NCBI GenBank assembly: GCA_019448385.1
Contig: JAGTXO010000014.1
Location: forward strand, 372,001 to 436,000
Reading direction: 5' to 3'
Length of the DNA stretch: 64,000 bases
From: Diacronema lutheri
Taxonomy: Eukaryota > Haptophyta > Pavlovophyceae > Pavlovales > Pavlovaceae
This document shows positions 19,431-27,405 of this stretch, piece by piece. Made by a program: the position numbers and the translations under genes. Within the stretch, counting starts at the first letter, position 1; each line of letters begins with the position of its first letter. The notes under the pieces were generated by a model. The model was given only the letters and a program-made list of their open reading frames with translations, did no database searches and had not been told where the DNA came from.

Positions 19431-20660
19431 CTACGTGCCCACACGGCCATTCGCCGCCTGCGGCGCAGACGCGCGCAAGAGCGACACATCGCTCTCGCCG
19501 AGAAGGAGGCTGGCGGACGACGCGTCGCCCGCGCGGTCGTGCGCGAGCGCACGAAGCCGCGTCAGTGGCAAGCGCGCGCGTAGGAGGAGCGGTCGGCGCT
19601 CGTCATCCGTGTGCACCTTCCACACGCACGCCTCGAGCGCGCCATCGTTGCGCGCGCTGCGCGCGCTCGTGCTCGCGGGATGGCCGTCGTCAGTGTCGTC
19701 GATGAAGACCTCGTCAACTGCCGATGCGCCATGCGCGAGCTGCTCGTGCGGCGGGGCGAGCACGAGGCAAAGGCCGGGCGGCGGCGGGGCGCGTGGCCGC
19801 TTCGCCAACGCGTGCAGCTGCAGCGCGCGCGGCAGCCTCGCGCGCGCGTGCCAGCGCAGCGCGCGCTCGGACGCGCGGCGGCGCGAGACAGCGCGCGGCG
19901 CGCGCTCGGACGCGATCGGCTTGTGGTTCAGCCAGACGTTGACCAGGAAGGTGGCGCGGCGGACGGGCGCGCCGCCGCACTGCGCGCCGAGCGGCGCGGC
20001 GGGCACGCCGTCCGGCGCGCCGTGCAGCCAGCGCCCGTCGAAGGCGATGTGCTTGCCGACGCGCGGCCACGAAGCATGGAGCGCGCGCGCGCCCGCCGGC
20101 GGATCGTCCGACGCGAGGACGGGCGCGGCGTTCTCAAGGATGAGCGTGGGCGCGCCGACGTCGGAAAGGTAGGTGACCGTTGCGAGCGTCGGGTGCACCG
20201 ATACGCCGTGCTCCGCCTCGAGAGCGTAATCGCGGTCCCAGTGCCAGCCGATGCAGTCGCGCGCGTCGATCCACTGCGTCCACCATTCGGCGCCCGAGCG
20301 CGTCGCGTCAAACGAGGCGTGCGCGGTGTGTAGCTCGAAGATGTGGCGCGCGAGGCGCTCGAGTGGCCGCAGAGTGCCGCCACGCTCACGCATTTCCCTC
20401 GCGCCAAGCCAATAGGTCGCGCCCGATGAGTAGCCGCCCTTCGCGGCGCGTGCAGTGAACGCGCGGCAGCACGCGCGACGCATCGCAGCGAGCTGGTGCT
20501 CGTCGAGGTCGAGAAGGTGATCGAAGGAGCGGAAGCCGTAGTGCACCTCGCCTGTCACCCCCTCCGGCCGCCCGTCTATGTCGAAGGCAAGCTGCAGCTC
20601 GAGCGCCGATGACGACTCGTCGCTCTCGCTGCCCTCGTCGTGATGACGCGAGGGCGCCAT
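19431..20660 (-). CDS. 2-oxoglutarate/Fe(II)-dependent oxygenase-like protein
   Basis: A 409-residue single-exon gene. The iron-binding facial triad is visible: His140 and Asp142 in CIGWHWDRD, and His213 in FDGRWLHGAP, followed about 20 residues later by Arg234/235 (PVRRATFLVNVW), the expected 2-oxoglutarate anchor. VTYLSDVGAPTLILE between them fits the core double-stranded beta-helix. Substrate unknown: prolyl hydroxylase-like, RNA- or lipid-acting enzymes share this pattern. The C-terminal 160 residues are Arg/Ala-rich with an acidic patch (DEVFIDDTDDGH). Its ATG is 20 bp from the start of the oppositely directed 59-residue gene, so the two must share a promoter. Confidence 0.75.
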   Translation of the reverse strand: MAPSRHHDEGSESDESSSALELQLAFDIDGRPEGVTGEVHYGFRSFDHLLDLDEHQLAAMRRACCRAFTARAAKGGYSSGATYWLGAREMRERGGTLRPLERLARHIFELHTAHASFDATRSGAEWWTQWIDARDCIGWHWDRDYALEAEHGVSVHPTLATVTYLSDVGAPTLILENAAPVLASDDPPAGARALHASWPRVGKHIAFDGRWLHGAPDGVPAAPLGAQCGGAPVRRATFLVNVWLNHKPIASERAPRAVSRRRASERALRWHARARLPRALQLHALAKRPRAPPPPGLCLVLAPPHEQLAHGASAVDEVFIDDTDDGHPASTSARSARNDGALEACVWKVHTDDERRPLLLRARLPLTRLRALAHDRAGDASSASLLLGESDVSLLRASAPQAANGRVGT

Positions 20661-20680
20661 TCTGGCACAACCGCGTGAGC

Positions 20681-20860
20681 ATGTCCATCAACCCGTTCTC
20701 CAACCCGTTCGCGCCCACGTCGCTCGCGGCGTGGGCCATCTCAGGCGTCGCGGCCTACTTCCTCATCTTTCGGCCACAGCCCGCAGCGCGACGATCCGAG
20801 CCCGCACAGCCGTTCACCGACGCGCAGCGCGACGCGTGGAACACGGGCGCGAAGAAGTGA
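20681..20860 (+). CDS. 59-residue single-pass membrane protein
   Basis: A short open frame beginning MSINPFSNPFAP with a membrane segment (LAAWAISGVAAYFLIF) and a polar tail ending DAWNTGAKK. Its size and layout resemble small accessory subunits of mitochondrial respiratory complexes, but I cannot assign a family. Support: coding-like residues, a well-formed ATG directly across a 20-bp gap from the divergent oxygenase gene, and a stop followed by noncoding sequence. Confidence 0.6.
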   Translation: MSINPFSNPFAPTSLAAWAISGVAAYFLIFRPQPAARRSEPAQPFTDAQRDAWNTGAKK

Positions 20861-21284
20861 CCGGCGGTCATCGAGCGCGCGCGCGCACCATCCTCGGCCC
20901 GCAGTCGTTCGCGCGTGTCCGCGTGGCTGCTCGTGAGGCGCGCGAGACGCGAGCGCGCTGGCGCATGTGGAGGCGCCGCTGCCGGCCGGCGGCGGCGGGT
21001 GCGCCGTCGAATGGGCGTCGCATGCGTCGTGCGGTGCCACACGAGCACGCGCTGGACATGGCTGTGCGTGGCTGTCGGGCGGCCGCGCGTGAAGGCGCGC
21101 GGCACGTGGCAACGTTTTGCAACTGCGCTCCTCACACGGTCACACTGACACTCTCGTTGTGAAGGCTGAACCATCCGCAGGGCAGTGCGACTGCGTGCGC
21201 CAGCGGAGCGAGACGAGGCGCAAAGCGGCCCCCTCTCGACTTGCGGCTGTGACCGGGTTTTCTGTGCGCGCCGCGTAGCGGCCG
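20861..21284. other. intergenic region, nothing recognised
   Basis: Between the small membrane-protein stop and the Aat-like stop. GC-rich; no repeat, RNA gene or conserved frame seen. Confidence 0.5.
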
Positions 21285-22412
21285 TCATGTGGGCAAAGCG
21301 CGCCGCCGCTCGAGCTGTGGCCACGCGTCGATGAGCGACCTGACGTCGATGCCGCGCTGCGCTTCCAATGCGCCGTCGGCCGAGCGGCCCCCAACGCTCC
21401 CGCCGTCGCTGCCACCGTCGCTCCCGCCCGCAGCCCGTGCACCCGACGTGCTGATGGCGAGCGAGCCAACTCGGCCGCCATCCAACGCGGCCCGCGCACC
21501 ACGCCGCGCGCCGGCCGCATCGGCGCCGCCAGCCTCACCAGCGTCACACGGCGCACCGGCGGACACGTGCGACGCGATGCCGGCGGGCGGCAGCCGCATG
21601 AGCGGCTGGTCGCGCGCTTCGACCCACGCTTTGAGGAAGACCCGCCGAGGCACGACCGTCACGCCCATCTCCTTCTTGTAGAGCATCGACGCAGGCCCGC
21701 GCTCGGAGGCCTCGCGCGGCGGATGGCCCAAGTTCCAAAGTTGGCAGCCGGCTGCGCGGAGGACGCAGGCGAGGCCGACGAGCTGGATCTTGCCGACGGA
21801 CGGCTGCCCCTCGCCGGTGAATCCCGTCAACGACGTGAAGACCGAGCCGATCGCGTAGCCGAGCTCGCCCGCGACGAGCCGACCGGTCGCGCGATCGATG
21901 AGCTCAACCGAATGCACGCGCAGCTGCGCGCCGGCGGTGCTCAGGCCGATGTCGACGGGGCCGCACGCGTGGAGGGTGCGCAGCAGCGTGCAGTACTCGG
22001 GCAGCAGCCAGCAGTTGTCGTGGTAGGCGCAGAGCGCGGCGAGGACGTTGTCAAACATCGTGTCGAAGCGTAGCACGTAACGGCCGGCGCGCTTGCGCAC
22101 GTTGCGCTCGATGTGCAGGTCGTCGAAGCGGAGGATGCCGTAGCTGCGCTGGATCTCGGGGATCAGCAGCGGGATTGGCTCGCCGCCCGAGCGCGTTGGC
22201 ACCGCCTGGCTGACGGAGATGAAGCCGCAGTACGCGAGCGCCGTATAAAAGTCAGGACGCCAGCACGGCGTCACGTAGTACGCCTGGTGCATGTTGCGCC
22301 AGATCCCGAGGAGCGATCGGGCGCTCAGATCCTCCGGCCGGATGAGAACCGCCGTGGGCTGCGGCTCCTCGTCGCCGATGGGGTCGTCATCCTCCGCGTC
22401 GCTCCCAAGCAT
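21285..22412 (-). CDS. aat: leucyl/phenylalanyl-tRNA-protein transferase
   Basis: Transfers Leu or Phe from tRNA to proteins with N-terminal Arg or Lys, marking them for degradation. Conserved blocks run in order: YYVTPCWRPDFYTALAYCGF, ILRFDDLHIERNVRKRAGRY, VHSVELIDRATGRLVAGELG, GYAIGSVFTSLTGF and SVGKIQLVGLACVLRAAGC. Bacterial Aat has about 230 residues; the 375 here include a Gly/Ala/Ser-rich C-terminal tail of about 110. Aat is mainly bacterial, so a bacterial or plastid-ancestor source is likely (inference). There is no obvious leader before MLGSDAEDDDP, though the N-terminus is acidic. It starts 86 bp from the divergent beta-helix gene, with a near-palindrome (tatgggtaccccata) between them. 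Confidence 0.85.
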   Translation of the reverse strand: MLGSDAEDDDPIGDEEPQPTAVLIRPEDLSARSLLGIWRNMHQAYYVTPCWRPDFYTALAYCGFISVSQAVPTRSGGEPIPLLIPEIQRSYGILRFDDLHIERNVRKRAGRYVLRFDTMFDNVLAALCAYHDNCWLLPEYCTLLRTLHACGPVDIGLSTAGAQLRVHSVELIDRATGRLVAGELGYAIGSVFTSLTGFTGEGQPSVGKIQLVGLACVLRAAGCQLWNLGHPPREASERGPASMLYKKEMGVTVVPRRVFLKAWVEARDQPLMRLPPAGIASHVSAGAPCDAGEAGGADAAGARRGARAALDGGRVGSLAISTSGARAAGGSDGGSDGGSVGGRSADGALEAQRGIDVRSLIDAWPQLERRRALPT

Positions 22413-22498
22413 CCGCCTGGAGGCGGCGCCAAGCCGCGTCTCCTCTATTTTTCTTTGACCTAAAAGTTAAGTAGTATGGGTACCCCATATTATCCCCA

Positions 22499-24142
22499 AT
22501 GGACGTCGTGGACGCCGCCCACTTTGAGGGCGAGTGCGGCGACGAGCGCGTGCGGCGCGCGGTGGCCGCGCTCGGCGCGCGCGGCGGAACAGTACGGCTT
22601 GGCTCAGATGGTCCGGATGACGCGTCGCTCTTTGCGTCGGCCGATCGGTTGCGCGCGCGCCGCGCGTGGGGCTGGCGCTCGGCGGTGCGCCTGCCATCAA
22701 ACGTGACCCTCCTCCTCGACGGCGCATACGTCGCGATCCTCCCGCCCAACTGCACGCGCCCCGTGCGTGCGAGCGAATTTCCCGGCACGCCGCGCGGCTT
22801 CGTGCTCGTCGGCCATGCCGGCGCGCTGCTCGGCGGTGAGCTTGGCGCGGCGAATGTGCGCGTCGTCGGCCGGCGTAGCGCGCTCGTCGACGGCTGCGCG
22901 CCCTTCTTCTACGGGCACCCGCACGTGTGCCACAACTCGACGTGCCACGGCCGCATCGTCCCTGCCGCCGACACGCGCCCGCCCGCCGCGCCCGGCGGCG
23001 TGGGCCCGCAGCTCGTGCGAGTGTACGCGACAGTCGGCTTTGAGCTGAGCAGCGTGTCGTTCGCGCACACGGCGAGCTGGGTGGCGCACCTCAGCGACGT
23101 GCGGTCGGTGCGCGTGCACGGCGTCATCGTGCGTCACGCCGTGCGCGACGGCCTCCACTTTGGACCCGGCCTCGTGCATGACGTGAGCGTGAGCGATTGC
23201 GATTTGGAGTGCGACGACAATAATTTTGCGCTCCTCGCCGAGCGCGGCGCGGCGCTCGACGCGCGCAACGTGCGCGTCGTCGACGCGGTACTGCGCAACG
23301 GGCGCACCGACGCGATCCGCGTCGGCTCGTGCGACGCGGCCGGCGCGCAGACGAGCTCGATCCGCGACTTGCGTTTCGAGCGCGTGCGCGCGATCGACCT
23401 CAAGCTGCTCGCGTCGCTCGGCCTGCCCGACTGCGAGCAGCCCGTCGGCGGGGTGGGCGTGCTGAGCAACGTGCTCTTCGACAACGTGACGCTCACCTAC
23501 TCTGACGCGCACGCGCACGGCGGCACGCCGCGCGCGCTGCTGCTCGCACAGCCCGTGGCCAACCTGACTATTCGCGACCTGCTCGTCCCCAGCGCGCAGC
23601 CGCGCGTCGTGATCCTCGTCGACCGCACGCGCGAGCACGCGCGGTCACCTGCGCACTTCCTGCGCCCGCTTGACGGCCTCGAGCTGACCGCCGCCGCGCC
23701 GCACGGCGGGCATCACGTGGTGCAGCTCGACGACCGAGGCGCCTCGTATGCGCGGGTTCGGATGGGCGGGCAGGCGCAGGCGTGCCCATGCGACTGCGTG
23801 CTCGCAGGCAAGGATGGCGGGCAGCACGGAGGTCACTTTGAGTGCAGCCCGCCGGCGCTGCGCGCTAGCACGCTTGGCGCCGAGCTGCGTGCTCACAGCG
23901 CGTGGGCGTGGGCGTGGCGTGCGACGCCAGCGCAAGGCCATGCGCTGCCGTCGCAGCGTTGCGCGGTGAGCGTGTCAGAGCTGGTGGCGCTTGTGGCCGC
24001 TGCTGCTGCTCTCCTCGTCGTCCGCGCGCTGCGCTCGCGCGTGCGCCGCGCAGGCAGCAGCGATCGAGCGCGCGTCCGCCAGGGAGTGCGACGAGCGCAA
24101 GAATGTTGTAGGACAGGCGCACCCTGTGAGCCAATCACCTGA
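22499..24142 (+). CDS. right-handed beta-helix protein with C-terminal membrane anchor
   Basis: A 547-residue frame with the repeating strand pattern of pectin-lyase-fold proteins: VTLLLDGAYVAIL, VRVVGRRSALVDG, FELSSVSFAHTASW, VRSVRVHGVIVRHAVRDGLH and VHDVSVSDCDLECDDNNFAL. Polygalacturonase-like enzymes (GH28) share the layout, but the classic catalytic Asp triad is not clear; CDDNNF is only suggestive. Sequons NVT, NCT and NST suggest a luminal or extracellular face. A membrane segment (VSELVALVAAAAALLVV) and a basic tail end the protein. No signal peptide follows the ATG at 22499, so a short upstream exon may be missing. The stop codon lies in the first unit of the 34-bp repeat array. Confidence 0.7.
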   Translation: MDVVDAAHFEGECGDERVRRAVAALGARGGTVRLGSDGPDDASLFASADRLRARRAWGWRSAVRLPSNVTLLLDGAYVAILPPNCTRPVRASEFPGTPRGFVLVGHAGALLGGELGAANVRVVGRRSALVDGCAPFFYGHPHVCHNSTCHGRIVPAADTRPPAAPGGVGPQLVRVYATVGFELSSVSFAHTASWVAHLSDVRSVRVHGVIVRHAVRDGLHFGPGLVHDVSVSDCDLECDDNNFALLAERGAALDARNVRVVDAVLRNGRTDAIRVGSCDAAGAQTSSIRDLRFERVRAIDLKLLASLGLPDCEQPVGGVGVLSNVLFDNVTLTYSDAHAHGGTPRALLLAQPVANLTIRDLLVPSAQPRVVILVDRTREHARSPAHFLRPLDGLELTAAAPHGGHHVVQLDDRGASYARVRMGGQAQACPCDCVLAGKDGGQHGGHFECSPPALRASTLGAELRAHSAWAWAWRATPAQGHALPSQRCAVSVSELVALVAAAAALLVVRALRSRVRRAGSSDRARVRQGVRRAQECCRTGAPCEPIT

Positions 24143-24304
24143 GGATTTTTCACCTCGCCGGCGACCAGCCAATCACTTGAGGATCACCTCGCCGGCGACC
24201 AGCCAATCACTTGAGGATCACCTCGCCGGCGACCAGCCAATCACTTGAGGATCACCTCGCCGGCGACCAGCCAATCACTTGAGGATCACCTCGCCGGCGA
24301 CCGT
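24131..24304 (+). repeat. five-unit 34-bp minisatellite joining two convergent gene ends
   Basis: Units begin at 24131 (38 bp, diverged), 24169, 24203, 24237 and 24271 (34 bp each). Each contains ccaatcacytgagg. The first unit includes the TGA of the + strand beta-helix gene; the last carries the final codons and TGA of the minus-strand nuclease gene. The middle units repeat those C-terminal codons and stop. Confidence 0.93.
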
Positions 24305-26215
24305 TCGCTCGACGAGAACCCACGGCCACTCGACCCGCGCGGCGCCCTCCGCGTCGTCCGCGGCCGCGACGGCCGCCGACGGCAGCTCCGCGGGCTTCCA
24401 TAAAAAGGCGCACGCCCAATGGCCAACACAGATCGCCTCGGCCGCGTTCGTGTCCAGCCGCGCGCTTGCCGCCTCGCGCAGGCCCGAGCGCACGAGCAGC
24501 TGCCTCGCGATCTGCCGAGCGGCGTCCTTGGCAGGCAGCCTGCCACGCAACTCGCGCCGCGTGAGCATCGTTGCCCGCCAGCTCTGCGCGCTGACGCTCA
24601 CCGCGTCCACCGGCCCCTGCACGCCAACGTGCGCGCCGCCGTCCGCCACGCCGCCGCCCGCCGCGTCCCCGTCCGCGGCCGTCGCGTCTCCGTCTGCCGG
24701 CGCGAGCAGCGCCTCGCGCCATGGAGCGCACATGTGTGCGTTACCCTCGAGCACGAGCCGGCACAAGTCGCCACCGCCGTCCGTAACGGCCGCGCGTAAC
24801 TGCGCGACGACCGGCGCGCAGAGCAGCGGCGAGCCGCGCAGGCCGCCGCACGCGAGGACCGCGCCCGTGAACGCATCGAGCACGGCAAAGCCCCCCTCGC
24901 GAAGCCCGACGTCGACGGCGAGCAGCCGCGCGCCCGAGCGCAGCGGTGCAGCGTTCGCGCGCGCGCCTCCAGCTGACGGCTCGGCGGCGGCCGCGTGCGA
25001 GCCCGCAGCGGCGAGCGCAGGCGGCGGCGCGAGCGTGGCCGGCGCTTCTTGCTGGGTGAAGTGCCTCGCGAGGTAGTGCGCGAGAGACGGCGCGCTCCGC
25101 ACGCCATGTGGCGGCGCGGGGCTCGCCCCCGCCGCGCGCAGCTGCCGTCGGAAGGCCTCCGCATTGAGTGTCCGATCGGACGTGAGCTCCGTGCGCGCAG
25201 CGTGCGGCGGCGCGCGCTTGGCCGCGAGCCCGGGCGCCGCGGGCTCATGCTGCGCCAGCCGCTGCGCGAGCGTGTCCTGCCCGCCAGTGCCGGCGCGCTG
25301 AAGTCGCCAGAGGGCAAGCTCCAGTTCCGATCGTCTTCGCGTGAGCTTTGCGCCCTTGTTGCGCGCGCAGCCGCGCCGCAACTGTTTGCGCACGGCGGCG
25401 AGCTCAAAGAGGATCTGCCGCGCGCGCCGCTGCTCGGCCGTGCCGAGCGCTACCGTTGCAAGGCCCGCCGCCGCCGCCGGCGCGTCGGCGGCGGCGCGCA
25501 CGAGCGGCAGCGGCGGCGGCGCGCTCGACGGCTGCGCGTCCTCGGGCGGCGCTGCGCGCGCGCCAGAATCGCCGTCGGCGAGCGGCTCCGGCCCGTCCGC
25601 CCCGGCCTGCCCGCGCGCCTCGGATCGCAAGCCGCTCTCCTGCAGCGCGGCGATGAGAGCGATGGGGGAGACCGTCTGTAGGTGACGCCGGCAGAGCGCG
25701 GCCTTGGCGCAGCGCAGGCGCAGCTCGGTGTCCGCTGTGGCGACCGTCACGACGGCTGCGTGCTCCTGCGAGAGGAAGCGCACGGCGGCGACAATCTGGT
25801 CGTCGGCCGACGCTCGCTGACCAGCAAAGGCGACGGCGAGCCCGTCGCTCGTCCAGAGCGCGTCGGCCGCGTCGCCGTGGTCAAAGAAGAGCAGCACGCG
25901 GCCGGTGAGCTCGAGCTCGCGAGCCCACGCGGCGGTGCGCTCCGCAAGGTCGCGCGTGCTCCAGCGGAAGGCGAGCTTGCCCCGCACGTTGTCGCCGTCG
26001 ATGATCACGACGTCCGCCTGCGTCAACGCCTCGCTCTCCGCGCGCAGACGGCGCGACGGTGGAGCGACCCTGCGAATACTCACGGGTGGCCGGACGGTCG
26101 TGCATTCGGCAACGCGTGCGCTGCTCACCGCGCTCGCGTGCGCGCTGAGCATCGCGAGTAGCGCCAGCGCGCGCCAGCGCGGCCGCTCGCGCTGCTGGTC
26201 CGCGCACGAGTCCAT
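24275..26215 (-). CDS. NYN-domain and RuvC-like nuclease fusion protein
   Basis: A 646-residue single-exon gene. After a hydrophobic leader (ALALLAMLSAHASAVSSA) comes a NYN/PIN-like RNase domain: ADVVIIDGDNVRGKLAF, VLLFFDHGD, ASADDQIVAAVRFL and VVTVATADTELRLR carry the acidic residues of YacP/DUF901 proteins. A linker with a basic helical stretch follows. The C-terminal 200 residues have an RNase H fold of RuvC/YqgF type: LLAVDVGLREGGFAVLD, LVLEGN and DTNAAEAICVGHWA supply the expected Asp, Glu and Asp. Two nuclease folds in one protein suggest organelle nucleic-acid processing; the leader could be secretory or the first half of a plastid signal. The stop lies in a minisatellite. It starts 63 bp from the divergent Tim21 gene. 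Confidence 0.72.
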   Translation of the reverse strand: MDSCADQQRERPRWRALALLAMLSAHASAVSSARVAECTTVRPPVSIRRVAPPSRRLRAESEALTQADVVIIDGDNVRGKLAFRWSTRDLAERTAAWARELELTGRVLLFFDHGDAADALWTSDGLAVAFAGQRASADDQIVAAVRFLSQEHAAVVTVATADTELRLRCAKAALCRRHLQTVSPIALIAALQESGLRSEARGQAGADGPEPLADGDSGARAAPPEDAQPSSAPPPLPLVRAAADAPAAAAGLATVALGTAEQRRARQILFELAAVRKQLRRGCARNKGAKLTRRRSELELALWRLQRAGTGGQDTLAQRLAQHEPAAPGLAAKRAPPHAARTELTSDRTLNAEAFRRQLRAAGASPAPPHGVRSAPSLAHYLARHFTQQEAPATLAPPPALAAAGSHAAAAEPSAGGARANAAPLRSGARLLAVDVGLREGGFAVLDAFTGAVLACGGLRGSPLLCAPVVAQLRAAVTDGGGDLCRLVLEGNAHMCAPWREALLAPADGDATAADGDAAGGGVADGGAHVGVQGPVDAVSVSAQSWRATMLTRRELRGRLPAKDAARQIARQLLVRSGLREAASARLDTNAAEAICVGHWACAFLWKPAELPSAAVAAADDAEGAARVEWPWVLVERTVAGEVILK

Positions 26216-26278
26216 CGCGAATTTTGCGCGCACGCCGATTTTCGGAGGGCAGAGTTCGAGTGCCACGCGGAGGGCGCC

Positions 26279-27187
26279 ATGCTCAGTCGCGTGACGTTCC
26301 GAGCGGCGGCGCGGGTCGCGCGCCCCGGCGCGCTGGGGCCCTTGCGGTGGCAGCCGTGTAGAGCACTCTGCCAGGCCAAGTCGCCCGCGCCAGACACGCC
26401 ATCCAGCCCCGGCGAGGCACCCAAGGAGCACAAGCCGGCGTCGCCGGCGTCCGCGGCCGCGCATCCGCCCGCCAGCGAGAAGCCGCACGCCGCGCCGCTC
26501 GCCGGCGCGGCGTCGGCGGCGGCGGCGGGTGCGGCGGCAGCTGGGGCGGGATCGCCGCCCGGCGGCGCCGGCGCGCCGCCGTCCGACGGCAACCGCTCCG
26601 CGCTCACGCTCTCGGAGGAGGAGGACGGCGCGCCTCCGCCGATGGAGTGGGAGCCGGGCGTGGCGGGCACGGTGCAGAAGGGGCTGTCCGCCGTCATCAT
26701 CGCGTTCGGCGCGGCGGCGTTCGGTGTGTGCGCGCTGGGCGCGTACTGGGCGCTCTTTCCCGGATCGGCCAGCCCGGGCACCATCTTCGAGGAGGCCGCG
26801 GACAAGGTGAAGGTTGACCCCGAAGTTGCCGACCGGCTCGGTACGCCGATCAAGGCGTACGGCGCTGACTTTGGCGGCGGTGAGGGCCGGCGCAACTTTG
26901 TGCAGTCGTGGGAGGTCGAGGGGGACGACGGCAAGCCAGCGATCCAGGTCAAATTCAACGTGCAGGGCCCGCAGGGCCGCGGCGTCGTGCACGCGCAGGC
27001 GGCGACCGCGCGCTCGCGCGGCCAGTTCAATTTCATCGTCTTTGAAGACAGGCGCCGGCGCGAGACGATCTACGTGCTCGATAATCGCGCGGATCTGAGG
27101 GCGGCGGCGCGAGCGGCAGCAGGCGCTGCCGCCGCCGCCGCCGCCGCCAAACCAACGACGCCTCCGGCCGCCGCCGCGCCGGCATGA
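26279..27187 (+). CDS. TIMM21: mitochondrial import subunit Tim21
   Basis: Tim21 links the TOM and TIM23 complexes and respiratory assembly in the inner mitochondrial membrane. The 302 residues start with a basic, Arg-rich presequence (MLSRVTFRAAARVARPG), then a Pro/Ala linker, then a membrane segment (AVIIAFGAAAFGVCALGAYW) and the intermembrane-space domain. In that domain, IFEEAADKVKVDPEVADRLG, IKAYGADFG, RRNFVQSWEV and GVVHAQA follow the family order, ending FNFIVFEDRRRRETIYVLDN. The C-terminus is a poly-Ala tract. No intron. The start is 63 bp from the NYN-RuvC start on the other strand. Confidence 0.88.
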   Translation: MLSRVTFRAAARVARPGALGPLRWQPCRALCQAKSPAPDTPSSPGEAPKEHKPASPASAAAHPPASEKPHAAPLAGAASAAAAGAAAAGAGSPPGGAGAPPSDGNRSALTLSEEEDGAPPPMEWEPGVAGTVQKGLSAVIIAFGAAAFGVCALGAYWALFPGSASPGTIFEEAADKVKVDPEVADRLGTPIKAYGADFGGGEGRRNFVQSWEVEGDDGKPAIQVKFNVQGPQGRGVVHAQAATARSRGQFNFIVFEDRRRRETIYVLDNRADLRAAARAAAGAAAAAAAAKPTTPPAAAAPA

Positions 27188-27405
27188 GCCGATCTCGAAT
27201 TGGTCCGGCGGTCGCCACTGGCACGTGCCCGTGTCGGCACGCCGCGCGGCGCTACGACCGCGCACGCGGTGCATCCGCCTTGTCAACCGTGCGCGGCGTG
27301 CCCGCGGCCCGTGTGGGGTCGCGCGCGCGCGCCAGTGGGGCGGGTCGTAGTGATCACTCCCGCACACTGAGTTATTAAGCTGAGCTTCCTCTAACTCACT
27401 CACGA

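Noticed and set aside
21285-22412. Bacterial contamination because of Aat and cyanase
   Set aside because: Both are embedded among clearly eukaryotic genes on the same sequence, and cyanase contains an intron.
24131-24304. CRISPR-like array
   Set aside because: Direct 34-bp repeats have no spacers and derive from a gene end; the genome is eukaryotic.
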